Assembly (NCBI GenBank): GCA_017995495.1
Contig: JAGOIS010000108.1
Coordinates: forward strand, 1 to 5,515
Direction: 5' to 3'
DNA: 5,515 bases
Source of the DNA: Candidatus Cloacimonadota bacterium
GTDB taxonomy: Bacteria; Cloacimonadota; Cloacimonadia; Cloacimonadales; Cloacimonadaceae
The notes under the pieces are model-generated. The model ran no database searches. It was given only the letters and a program-made list of their open reading frames with translations, and had not been told where the DNA came from. This document shows positions 1 through 5,507 of this stretch, piece after piece; positions within the stretch are counted from its first letter, which is position 1, and each line of letters opens with the position of its first letter. The position numbers were made by a program, and so were the translations under genes.

Positions 1-191
1 ACCGCTGGGGCTACGTGAGCACCAAAACCCCCTTCGAAACGGAGATGGCCCTGCGGGTCAAATTGCCCGAAAAATATTGGCTCACCTACAATTCCCACGT
101 CGTGGCCTTCGGCCAGAACCTCTGCAAGCCCCGCAAGCCGCGCTGCGGCGAGTGTCCGGTGCATGGATTCTGCGCCCGGAAAGGGGTCTGA
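1..191 (+). CDS. nth: Endonuclease III, C-terminal fragment (5' end outside window)
   Basis: This is the last 62 codons of a DNA glycosylase/AP lyase that removes oxidised pyrimidines in base-excision repair. Reading begins at base 3 and ends at TGA 189-191. Visible directly is the cysteine pattern C-X6-C-X2-C-X5-C (cysteine codons at 123, 144, 153 and 171), the [4Fe-4S] cluster loop that closes the endonuclease III family, with a typical short basic tail (ARKGV) after the last cysteine. The fragment opens with RWGYVSTKT, which corresponds to the stretch just after the catalytic-Asp motif of the family, so the helix-hairpin-helix, the catalytic Lys and the Asp lie outside the window and cannot be checked. 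MutY-type glycosylases share the cluster, but MutY carries a further C-terminal domain and this protein stops right after the cluster, which favours Nth. The next gene is convergent. Confidence 0.9.
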   Translation, partial: RWGYVSTKTPFETEMALRVKLPEKYWLTYNSHVVAFGQNLCKPRKPRCGECPVHGFCARKGV

Positions 192-218
192 GAACTGTGG
201 TCCCAAGCTCTGCGGGAG

Positions 219-246
219 TTCCCCACGGAACCCGGTTTACGGGGAA
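219..246. terminator. Weak inverted repeat between convergent genes
   Basis: TTCCCC (219-224) and GGGGAA (241-246) form a 6-bp perfect inverted repeat with a 16-nt loop in the 91-bp gap between the stop codons of nth and the propeller gene. A competing small stem, CCCG/CGGG around GTTTA, lies within the same stretch. There is no clear T-run after the stem on either strand, so intrinsic termination is only a weak possibility suggested by its position between two converging genes. Confidence 0.2.
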
Positions 247-282
247 GTCAAACCTTCCTTGCCGTTAGAGAAAAACCTGTAA

Positions 283-1929
283 CTACTTCAGCAGCAGCAT
301 CCTCCTCGTTTCCTGTTGGCCGTTGCAGACGACGCGGCAAAGATACAGGCCCGAGGCCACGCCTTTTCCCAAGTCGTCCTTGCCGTTCCAGATGAGGGAA
401 TGTCCGCCCGCTGGCTGTTCTTCATTGAGCAGGCTTCTGACCAGCTGACCCCGGCTGGTGTAGATCTTCAGAGAGACTGATTCCGCTTTGGGCAAGGTAT
501 AGAATATGTTTGTCTCGGGACGGAAGGGATTGGGGAAAACGCAAAGCTGAAAGTCTGCCGTTGGGATTTGGACCATATCATCCGCATCCACTCCGGCGCC
601 CAGTTTGCAGACCACGATGTCGTTGTAGCCGCTGCTCGTGAGGTTGGCGGCTCCAAAATCCGCGCTATTCCAGAACTCACCTGTGCAGAAGATGTTGCCG
701 CTGCTGTCGGTTGCCACTCCATTTCCGAAATCGTAGTAGGAGCCGCCGGCTCGCCTTGACCATTGCCAGATGCCGCTGGGGTTGAGGCAGGCGATGAAGA
801 TGTCGCTTTCTCCCGCGCTGGTTAGCGAAGAGGCTCCGAAAGCGGCTGTGTCCTGAAAGCGGCCGGTGACGTAGGTGTTGTCTGCGGCATCGAGGGTCAA
901 GCCCATGCTGGTGTCATAATCTGTTCCGCCGGCAGATGCGGCCCAGAGCCAGGTGCCGCCTGAATCCAACGCGGCCACGAACACATCCCTGTCTCCGTTG
1001 CTGGTGATGGAGGAAGCTCCGAAGCCAAGCGAAGCTTCAAAATGCCCGGTTACCCGGCTATGCCCGTCCGCTGTGGTGACTATCCCAGTTCCGGAGGCAT
1101 AGTTGTTGCCGTCCGCTTTCCTCGCCCAGAGCCAGTTTCCGGAGGTATCCAGCTTCACGGCGAAAACGCCGCCGTCGGTGAGGGTGATGGTGCCAAAGAG
1201 GGTGGAGGTGGCAAAGTACCCCGTGGCATAGCAATTACCCTGTCCGTCTGTGTCCACTCCGTAGCCACGATCGTCGCCGATCCCTCCGGCGCGCTTGTTC
1301 CAGGTCCAGTTGCCATCAGTATCCGCTTTGGCGATGAAGATGTCATAGTTGCCCGCGCTGGTCATCTGATAGAATCCGAAGTGGGCGGTTCCCTGGAAGC
1401 ATCCTGTCACATAACAGTTTCCGCCCTCATCCACGGAGATGCTGTTACCCTGGTCATAACTGGCTCCCCCGGCCCGGGTTGCCCAGAGCCAGTTGCCATC
1501 AGCATCAAGTTTGGCGATGTAGATGTCCGTCTCGCCTTCGCTGCTCAGAGTAGTGGCGCCAAAATCGGCGGAATCCTGGAAGTAACCGGTAATGTAACTC
1601 ACTCCTCCGCTGGTGGTGTGGATGCCATAACCATGCTCATAATCAGCCCCTCCCGCCCGGACCGCCCAGAGCCAGTTTCCGCTCGTATCCAGTTTGGCCA
1701 CAAAAACATCTGTCCCCCCGGCACTGGTGAGCGTGAGGGAACCGAAAACCACCGTTCCGGCAAACAATCCTGTCACATAGACATTTCCGTTGCCATCGCC
1801 GGAAATGGCCGCGCCCAGATCCTCTTCCGCGCTGCCCGCGCGCACTGCCCAGAGCCAATCCGGATCCGCCTGGGCGTTCAGGCACATCGCTCCGCAGAGC
1901 AGGATAAAACAAAAAACCAAGGATTTCAC
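283..1929 (-). CDS. Secreted seven-repeat beta-propeller (SBBP-like) protein with FlgD-like/type IX-style C-terminal domain
   Basis: A 548-residue exported protein of unknown specific role. Residues 1-21 form a signal peptide: one Lys, a hydrophobic core (LVFCFILLCGAM) and a likely cleavage site after AQA. Residues 24-446 are seven tandem repeats of about 61 residues with the pattern NWLWA.RAGG...D.G..I..D..GN.YVTG.F...A.FG...LTS.G..D.FIAKLD.SG, resembling SBBP/beta-propeller repeats; seven copies suit one closed propeller. Residues 447-548 look like a FlgD-like Ig fold or type IX sorting domain: FPNPF at 465-469, a WNGKDD turn near 514-519, VASGLYLCRV at 524-533 and a final RRMLLLK. This implies export across the outer membrane or display on the surface. 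I chose the GTG at 1929 because GGGAGG sits 5 nt upstream and the signal peptide then begins directly. A GTG at 1986 would add 19 residues. The mature protein has several scattered cysteines. Ligand and function are not predictable. Confidence 0.85.
   Translation of the reverse strand: MKSLVFCFILLCGAMCLNAQADPDWLWAVRAGSAEEDLGAAISGDGNGNVYVTGLFAGTVVFGSLTLTSAGGTDVFVAKLDTSGNWLWAVRAGGADYEHGYGIHTTSGGVSYITGYFQDSADFGATTLSSEGETDIYIAKLDADGNWLWATRAGGASYDQGNSISVDEGGNCYVTGCFQGTAHFGFYQMTSAGNYDIFIAKADTDGNWTWNKRAGGIGDDRGYGVDTDGQGNCYATGYFATSTLFGTITLTDGGVFAVKLDTSGNWLWARKADGNNYASGTGIVTTADGHSRVTGHFEASLGFGASSITSNGDRDVFVAALDSGGTWLWAASAGGTDYDTSMGLTLDAADNTYVTGRFQDTAAFGASSLTSAGESDIFIACLNPSGIWQWSRRAGGSYYDFGNGVATDSSGNIFCTGEFWNSADFGAANLTSSGYNDIVVCKLGAGVDADDMVQIPTADFQLCVFPNPFRPETNIFYTLPKAESVSLKIYTSRGQLVRSLLNEEQPAGGHSLIWNGKDDLGKGVASGLYLCRVVCNGQQETRRMLLLK
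592..1860 (-). repeat. Seven tandem ~183-bp coding repeats (propeller blades)
   Basis: Seven in-frame units encode residues 24-446 of the propeller protein. Six are 60-61 residues long; the fourth (1138-1311) is 58, lacking three residues in the segment before the FAVKLD strand. Each unit carries a W.W...AGG start, a central Y.TG.F motif, an FG pair and a D.F.A.LD...G end. Amino-acid conservation is clear but the units are diverged at the DNA level, so these are old duplications rather than a recently expanding array. Confidence 0.85.
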
Positions 1930-1934
1930 TTTGG

Positions 1935-1940
1935 CCTCCC
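1935..1940 (-). promoter_or_regulatory. Ribosome binding site that fixes the propeller start
   Basis: On the minus strand GGGAGG lies 5 nt before the GTG at 1929-1927. It contains the five-base GGAGG core and is the strongest such site near the gene start. It supports the shorter protein that begins directly with the signal peptide over the in-frame GTG at 1986, which has only a looser purine stretch (GGAAAGGGG) ahead of it. Confidence 0.65.
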
Positions 1941-2116
1941 TTTTTGGCTGATTAGTTTGTTTCCGCTTGATGAGCGGCAGCGTCACGGCCGCCCCTTTCC
2001 AATGCGGAAGATCCGGCAGGGAACGACCCTAACCGGGGCTGGAATTGATCTCCTGAATATATGCATGCCGTCAATCATATCGACATCCTCATTTAGCAGG
2101 TAATATCATGAGGACC

Positions 2117-2145
2117 ATTTTTGAAGCACGTTTCAAGTTTGTCAA
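2117..2145 (-). promoter_or_regulatory. Candidate sigma-70-like promoter for the propeller gene
   Basis: On the minus strand a perfect TTGACA (2145-2140) is followed after 17 nt by AAAAAT (2122-2117), which matches four of six -10 bases. Transcription would start near 2110, giving a leader of roughly 180 nt before the GTG at 1929. The spacer holds a short inverted repeat (TTGAA 2121-2125, TTCAA 2132-2136). The -10 is poor and the promoter grammar of this lineage is unknown, so this is tentative. Confidence 0.3.
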
Positions 2146-2397
2146 TGAAATTCTGGCTCAGAGAAAAAAATCCTTAGGGGCTGGCAAGTCTTATCTGCCT
2201 CCGAATTAGGTCACTGCGGATGAATGGTGTTCTGCGCAAGCTTCAACTGCCGCGGCCATCCCACTGGGTTTCCTGGGTCTCCGATGGAGATTTGGGGAAG
2301 GCAGTCCCCGTCAGGAATCAGGTCAGGTAGCGGATTTGTTTAGCGGGTATGGCTCGCAATTAAGCTCGGAACCCGCCCGCGGGGATGAAAATTCCGC

Positions 2398-2425
2398 GTG
2401 GCAGGCAACTGTTTTCGCTTATAAT
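2398..2425 (+). promoter_or_regulatory. Candidate promoter for the small membrane-protein gene
   Basis: A perfect -10 hexamer TATAAT at 2420-2425 is preceded after 16 nt by GTGGCA (2398-2403), matching four of six -35 bases. The predicted start near 2432 leaves a leader of only about 16 nt, with the ribosome binding site almost at the 5' end. The -10 lies in the left arm of an inverted repeat described separately. Confidence 0.45.
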
Positions 2426-2436
2426 CTTTTTATAAG
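2418..2436. promoter_or_regulatory. Inverted repeat over the -10 and ribosome binding site
   Basis: CTTATAA (2418-2424) and TTATAAG (2430-2436) are perfect 7-bp complements around the 5-nt spacer TCTTT. The left arm covers most of the TATAAT box and the right arm runs into the AAGGAG ribosome binding site. It could be an operator, or in a longer transcript a hairpin masking part of the binding site. AT-rich inverted repeats of this size also arise by chance. Confidence 0.35.
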
Positions 2437-2439
2437 GAG
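2434..2439 (+). promoter_or_regulatory. Ribosome binding site deciding between two ATG codons
   Basis: AAGGAG lies 2 nt before an ATG at 2442 and 8 nt before an in-frame ATG at 2448. The 8-nt spacing is normal and the 2-nt spacing is too short, so the start is placed at 2448, removing the first two residues (MI) of the longer reading. Confidence 0.7.
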
Positions 2440-2447
2440 TTATGATT

Positions 2448-2735
2448 ATGGAACAAGCTCAGAATCAACCGCCTTACCAGAATTACCAGCCCCAGGCTGA
2501 AAGCGCGCCGGTTCTCAGCATGGGAAGTTGGGTGGGCACCCTGCTGCTGATGTTCATCCCACTTGTCAACATCATCCTGCCGATAGTTTGGGCCGTCAGC
2601 AACACCGAAAACCCCAACCGCCGCAATTTCGCCCGCGCCTACCTGATCATGTTTGCCATCTCCCTGGTCCTGATCGCGATCATCCTGGGAGCCGGGGCAG
2701 GCAGCGCGGCCGGGATCCTGAATCAGCTGGAGTGA
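2448..2735 (+). CDS. Small integral membrane protein with two transmembrane segments, function unknown
   Basis: A 95-residue protein. Residues 1-23 are a polar, Gln/Pro/Tyr-rich cytoplasm-like tail (EQAQNQPPYQNYQPQ). Residues about 25-51 form the first membrane segment, starting SMGSWVGTLLLMFIP and ending ILPIVWAVS. A short basic loop with NTENPNRRNFARAY follows, then a second segment at about 65-86 (LIMFAISLVLIAIILG). The pattern W...LLLM.IP.VNI...WA......N...NFARAYLI is shared by many small uncharacterised bacterial membrane proteins, in which the loop positives suggest both termini sit together on one side. No catalytic or ligand-binding motif is visible, so no function is proposed. It appears to be a single-gene unit with its own promoter and a good ribosome binding site. 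It converges on recX with a 24-bp gap, in which I see no clear terminator. Confidence 0.8.
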   Translation: MEQAQNQPPYQNYQPQAESAPVLSMGSWVGTLLLMFIPLVNIILPIVWAVSNTENPNRRNFARAYLIMFAISLVLIAIILGAGAGSAAGILNQLE

Positions 2736-2759
2736 CATCGCCCGAACCCAATTCAGCGC

Positions 2760-3368
2760 TTAACTGATATCCTCCCACGCGTTTTGGATGTCCGCGAGCT
2801 CAAAACCCTTGCGGTAGAGATAGCTGAAGGCTTTTTCCCTAAGTTTCTGCCGGGGCAGGTCGCGATGCGTCGCGCAGTATTTTGCCAGCAGTTCGGAGAT
2901 GGTTTCCGAGCTTTGCTGGGGAGGGTAGAGTTCGTCCACCAGGTCGGACCAAAGATCCGCGGATATCCGCTGTTCGCGCAGCTTGGAAATGATGGCGCGT
3001 TTGCTGGCTTTGCGCGCCATGTAGGAGCGGATCAGCACCTCCGCGAAGCGGGCGTCGTTCAGGTAGTTCAGCTCCCGGCAGCGGCGCAGCGCCGACTCGC
3101 TGATCCGGGCTTCGAATTCCTTCCTCTGCAACAGCTTGCGGCACTGAAACTCGCTGTGTTCGGCCTTGGCCAGATAGTCCACCAGGGTCGACAGAGCCTG
3201 TTTTTTGAGGGCGTCGATCAGTTCCCTGCCCTCCTCCGCCGATATTTCGCCCTCGAAATTGTCCGGCCATAGAGGCAGGAGCACCCGCATCGGCAAGGTA
3301 CCCCTGCAAATTCCGTCCAGTTCGACGCGTACCGAGTATCTATTCTTCGGAACTGTCCTCAGCTTCAT
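2760..3368 (-). CDS. recX: RecA regulatory protein RecX
   Basis: A 202-residue, largely helical cytoplasmic protein that binds RecA filaments and modulates, usually inhibits, their activity. The N-terminal part has the family's small beta segment (YSVRVELDG, residues 11-19). Three RecX helical repeats follow: about 58-100 ([21 protein letters not shown]), 101-147 with the signature YLNDARFAE at 102-110, and 155-200 ([20 protein letters not shown]). The length suits the family. The ATG at 3368 lies inside recA, overlapping its 3' end by 29 nt in another frame. No good ribosome binding site precedes it and no other ATG, GTG or TTG occurs before residue 27, so translation is probably coupled to recA. 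The position directly after recA is the classic one and supports the identification. It is the last gene of the minus-strand unit, with no clear terminator after its TAA. Confidence 0.9.
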   Translation of the reverse strand: MKLRTVPKNRYSVRVELDGICRGTLPMRVLLPLWPDNFEGEISAEEGRELIDALKKQALSTLVDYLAKAEHSEFQCRKLLQRKEFEARISESALRRCRELNYLNDARFAEVLIRSYMARKASKRAIISKLREQRISADLWSDLVDELYPPQQSSETISELLAKYCATHRDLPRQKLREKAFSYLYRKGFELADIQNAWEDIS

Positions 3369-4395
3369 CGGCTTGGTTGGCTTCGAAGAGTTTGTCCGGG
3401 TTGATGTTATGGCGCACGGCGTCTTCGATCTCGGCCCTCAATTCCGGCGTTTCCTTCAGATACTGTTTGGTCTTTTCGGCGCCCTGGCCCAGTTTGATTT
3501 CCTTGTAGGCGAACCAGGAGCCGCTCTTTTTGATGATCCCGGCGTCCACGGCCATGTCCATGATGATGTCCAGCTCGGAGATCCCTTCGCCGAAGATGAT
3601 GGGGAAGACCACTGTCTTGAAGGGCGGGGCGAGCTTGTTTTTCACGATCTTGACCCTGGTCTTGGCGCCCACCACCTCGGATTCCGTGCCGCCGGTCTTG
3701 ATCGCGCCGGCGAAACGCACTTCCAGCCTGACGGAGGAGTAAAATTTCAGGGCCACGCCGCCGGAGGTGGTTTCCGGGTTCATGTAGGCCGTCACGCCTA
3801 TCTTCATGCGGGTCTGGTTGATGAAGATCACCGCGGTGTTGGATTTGGAGACGATCGCTGTGAGTTTGCGCAGCGCCTGGCTCATCAGCCGGGCCTGCAG
3901 ACCCACGTGGCTGTCGCCCATGTCACCTTCGATCTCCTGTTTGGGCACCAGGGCGGCCACGCTATCCACGATCACCAGATCCACAGCGGAACTGCGCACA
4001 AGGGTCTCGCACACTTCCAGGGCCTGTTCGCCGCCGTCGGGTTGGGAGAGCAGCAGCTCCTCGGTCTGAACGCCCAGGTTCTTCGCGTAGGCTGTGTCCA
4101 GCGCGTGTTCCGCGTCGATGAAGGCCACCACGCCATCCAGTTTTTGGGCTTCGGCCGCGATATGCAGCGCGAGGGTGGTCTTGCCGCTGGCTTCAGCGCC
4201 GTAGATCTCGGTGATGCGGCCACGCGGTATGCCGCCTATGCCGAGTGCCAGGTCCAGATTGAAAGCCCCGGTGGGGATGACGTCCACCACCCGCTGCGGC
4301 TTGTCGCCCAGGCGCATGAGGGTGCCCACGCCGTATTTCTTTTCCAGTTGGGAGATCGCGGTCTTGAGGGCGGTCTCTTTGTTTTTGTCCTGCAT
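3340..4395 (-). CDS. recA: Recombinase RecA
   Basis: A 351-residue ATP-dependent recombinase that forms filaments on single-stranded DNA, catalyses strand exchange and stimulates LexA self-cleavage in SOS-competent bacteria. Visible motifs are Walker A GAEASGKT at 66-73 (common form GPESSGKT), the catalytic Glu in FIDAEHALD at residue 96, Walker [13 protein letters not shown] at 138-149, loop L1 within [19 protein letters not shown] at 156-174, and the Gln194 sensor in [10 protein letters not shown] at 191-200. In loop L2, [13 protein letters not shown] (201-213) is one residue longer than the usual VMFGNPETT form. [13 protein letters not shown] is canonical, and the protein ends in an acidic tail ([14 protein letters not shown]). 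The ATG at 4395 has AAGGA 8 nt upstream, overlapping the thpR stop codon; 12 nt separate the genes. recX overlaps its end. Identity is certain; the L2 and Walker A differences may be lineage features. Confidence 0.98.
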   Translation of the reverse strand: MQDKNKETALKTAISQLEKKYGVGTLMRLGDKPQRVVDVIPTGAFNLDLALGIGGIPRGRITEIYGAEASGKTTLALHIAAEAQKLDGVVAFIDAEHALDTAYAKNLGVQTEELLLSQPDGGEQALEVCETLVRSSAVDLVIVDSVAALVPKQEIEGDMGDSHVGLQARLMSQALRKLTAIVSKSNTAVIFINQTRMKIGVTAYMNPETTSGGVALKFYSSVRLEVRFAGAIKTGGTESEVVGAKTRVKIVKNKLAPPFKTVVFPIIFGEGISELDIIMDMAVDAGIIKKSGSWFAYKEIKLGQGAEKTKQYLKETPELRAEIEDAVRHNINPDKLFEANQADEAEDSSEE

Positions 4396-4407
4396 TGTTA
4401 CATCCTT

Positions 4408-4959
4408 CTATTCTAACTTAAATTGTTCCAAAATATGGTAGGTCGGGCCTTCCGGCTTGAGCACGCTGCGGTAGAGGCTGAGGGTGTCGTAGGCAAAAAA
4501 GCCTTTCTCCACCTCGCTTTGCAGGATGTCGCGCTCCAGGGTTGGCGACAACGCGGATTTGATCCGGCCCAGGGTGACATGCAGCTTCAGCGGTTTGGCG
4601 TCGGGTTCATATCCTTCTTTGCGGATGTCACTTAACAACCTTCTGTGCCAGCGGTCCAAAGCGTCGTCCCGCGCGTCCAGGCTGCTCCAGATCAGCCGCG
4701 GAGCTCGCCAGGGAAAGAGTTCCAGACCTTTCAACTCCAGCTCAAAGGGGGCGCCGCGACCCGCCGCTTCGGCCAATATGCTGATCAGATCAGGGATCCG
4801 GTCACTATCCACATCTCCCAAAAACAGCAGGGTCAGGTGCAGATTTTCCTCTTTCACCCAGCTCACCCCGGGATGGGTGCGGAGCCAGCGCAGTTTTTCC
4901 ACCAGGCACTGGCGGGGCGGGTCCGGAGCTTCCAGGGCAATGAAGGTGCGGTAGAGCAT
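4408..4959 (-). CDS. thpR: RNA 2',3'-cyclic phosphodiesterase (ThpR/LigT, 2H family)
   Basis: A 183-residue cytoplasmic enzyme of the 2H phosphoesterase superfamily, historically named 2'-5' RNA ligase. In the family it opens 2',3'-cyclic phosphate ends of RNA to 2'-phosphates. Both catalytic motifs are present: HLT at residues 41-43 (in HLTLLFLG) and HVT at 127-129 (in HVTLGRI). The N-terminal strand RTFIALE and the C-terminal SLYRSVLKPEGPTYHIL are family-typical, and the length is normal. The ATG at 4959 follows the TAA of the preceding gene with no spacer (TAAATG) and lacks a clear ribosome binding site, which points to translational coupling. The stop is 12 nt before recA. An RNA-processing enzyme just ahead of recA matches the cinA-ligT-recA arrangement known elsewhere; no cinA is present between here and the window edge. 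Confidence 0.93.
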   Translation of the reverse strand: MLYRTFIALEAPDPPRQCLVEKLRWLRTHPGVSWVKEENLHLTLLFLGDVDSDRIPDLISILAEAAGRGAPFELELKGLELFPWRAPRLIWSSLDARDDALDRWHRRLLSDIRKEGYEPDAKPLKLHVTLGRIKSALSPTLERDILQSEVEKGFFAYDTLSLYRSVLKPEGPTYHILEQFKLE

Positions 4960-5442
4960 TTAACGCTTGTAACCGATGTCCCGCAGGAATTTTTTGCGGT
5001 GGGTCACATCCGTGTCCAATTCTATTCCCAGGGGCGAGGAACCGTCAACAACCCCCAGAATGCCGCTTCCCTGCTCTGTTTGGGCCAGCACCACCTGCAC
5101 CGGATTGGCCGTGGCGCAAAAAATGTTCGCCACTTCACGGCAGTCCTTCACGGCGTTCAAAACATTGATGGGATACGAGTCACGCAGCACGATCAGAAAG
5201 GAATGCCCCGCGGCCAGGCGCAGCATGTTGGCCACAGCGCATTCGATCAACTCGTTGTCCGTGCCTTCCTTGCGCACCAGGCAGGGACCGGACGCCTCGC
5301 AGAAAGCCAGGCCAAACTTGATGCCGGGAACGCTGTTCACCAAGGCTTCGTAGAGATCCTCGACTGTCTTGATGAAGTGGCTCTGACCCAGAATCACATT
5401 GGTCTCGGAGGGAAATTGAAGCTGCTCAAGCCTGAGTTCCAT
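4960..5442 (-). CDS. Adenosine-specific kinase family protein (DUF355)
   Basis: A 160-residue protein matching the adenosine-specific kinase family (formerly DUF355, PF04008), known mostly from archaea and scattered bacteria. The family was named from structural work on archaeal members bound to adenosine nucleotides; physiological evidence is thin, so the name should be read loosely. Family-typical blocks are [16 protein letters not shown] (19-34), [14 protein letters not shown] (39-52), [20 protein letters not shown] (77-96), CATANPVQV (109-117) and GILGVVDG (127-134). Length is normal and no signal peptide or membrane segment is visible, so it should be cytoplasmic. It has no Walker A motif, so it is unrelated to classical P-loop kinases. 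The ATG at 5442 has GAGG 8 nt upstream. It is the first gene of the minus-strand unit, with a promoter candidate about 30 nt upstream, and its TAA abuts the thpR ATG. Confidence 0.9.
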   Translation of the reverse strand: MELRLEQLQFPSETNVILGQSHFIKTVEDLYEALVNSVPGIKFGLAFCEASGPCLVRKEGTDNELIECAVANMLRLAAGHSFLIVLRDSYPINVLNAVKDCREVANIFCATANPVQVVLAQTEQGSGILGVVDGSSPLGIELDTDVTHRKKFLRDIGYKR

Positions 5443-5456
5443 TCTGCAAACCTCAT

Positions 5457-5507
5457 TTTAGCTTATCTCGGCAATTATTTCCGCAGGCAGAGCCTTGTCA
5501 AGCTAAA
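5457..5507. promoter_or_regulatory. 8-bp inverted repeat bracketing the recA-operon promoter
   Basis: TTTAGCTT (5457-5464) and AAGCTAAA (5500-5507) are perfect reverse complements with centres 43 bp apart, about four helical turns. One arm overlaps the -35 element by two bases and the other lies just after the predicted transcription start. The placement suits a pair of operator half-sites or looping operators, but it could be chance. Confidence 0.35.
5474..5501 (-). promoter_or_regulatory. Candidate promoter of the recA operon
   Basis: On the minus strand a perfect TTGACA (5501-5496) is followed after 16 nt by AATAAT (5479-5474), five of six matches to TATAAT. Transcription would start near 5467, about 25 nt before the first ATG. 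No consensus LexA box of the E. coli (CTGT-N8-ACAG) or Gram-positive (GAAC-N4-GTTC) type is visible, so SOS control cannot be read from known boxes. Confidence 0.6.

Larger units (their letters stand above)
1930..2447. other. Divergent 518-bp intergenic region without a convincing gene
   Basis: This gap lies between the minus-strand propeller gene and the plus-strand membrane-protein gene and probably carries the promoters of both. One short ORF is visible at 2108-2209 on the plus strand (33 codons, start MRTIFEARFKF, with AGCAGG 7 nt ahead), but it has no recognisable family and is too short to trust. The stretch 2310-2330 contains TCAGG three times at short intervals. A GC-rich palindrome CCCGCGGG is flanked by CGGAA (2367-2371) and TTCCG (2392-2396). 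No tRNA, riboswitch or mobile-element end was recognised. Confidence 0.5.

Noticed and set aside
77..268. A 63-codon plus-strand frame starting inside nth
   Set aside because: It overlaps the nth frame that carries the complete iron-sulphur cysteine motif and runs through the intergenic gap without any recognisable feature.
1042..2103. A 353-codon open frame on the plus strand antisense to the propeller gene
   Set aside because: Its sequence follows the repeats of the minus-strand gene in mirror form and resembles no protein family; the minus strand has a signal peptide, repeats, C-terminal domain and ribosome binding site. It is a by-product of GC-rich codon use.
2301..2330. TCAGG repeated three times as a possible mini-repeat or binding-site cluster
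   Set aside because: Three 5-base copies with uneven spacing are too short to separate from chance.
2430..2738. A 102-codon minus-strand frame opposite the small membrane protein
   Set aside because: The plus-strand reading has two clear membrane segments, a ribosome binding site and a promoter; the antisense reading is low-complexity polar sequence.
3205..4416. A 403-codon open frame on the plus strand antisense to recA and part of recX
   Set aside because: RecA is unmistakable on the other strand; the antisense frame is His/Gly/Asp-rich without a recognisable domain, as expected from reading GC-rich genes backwards.
4423..4954. Plus-strand open frames opposite thpR
   Set aside because: Both HxT motifs and the normal length of thpR on the minus strand explain this region; the opposite frames are Ser/Arg-rich shadows.
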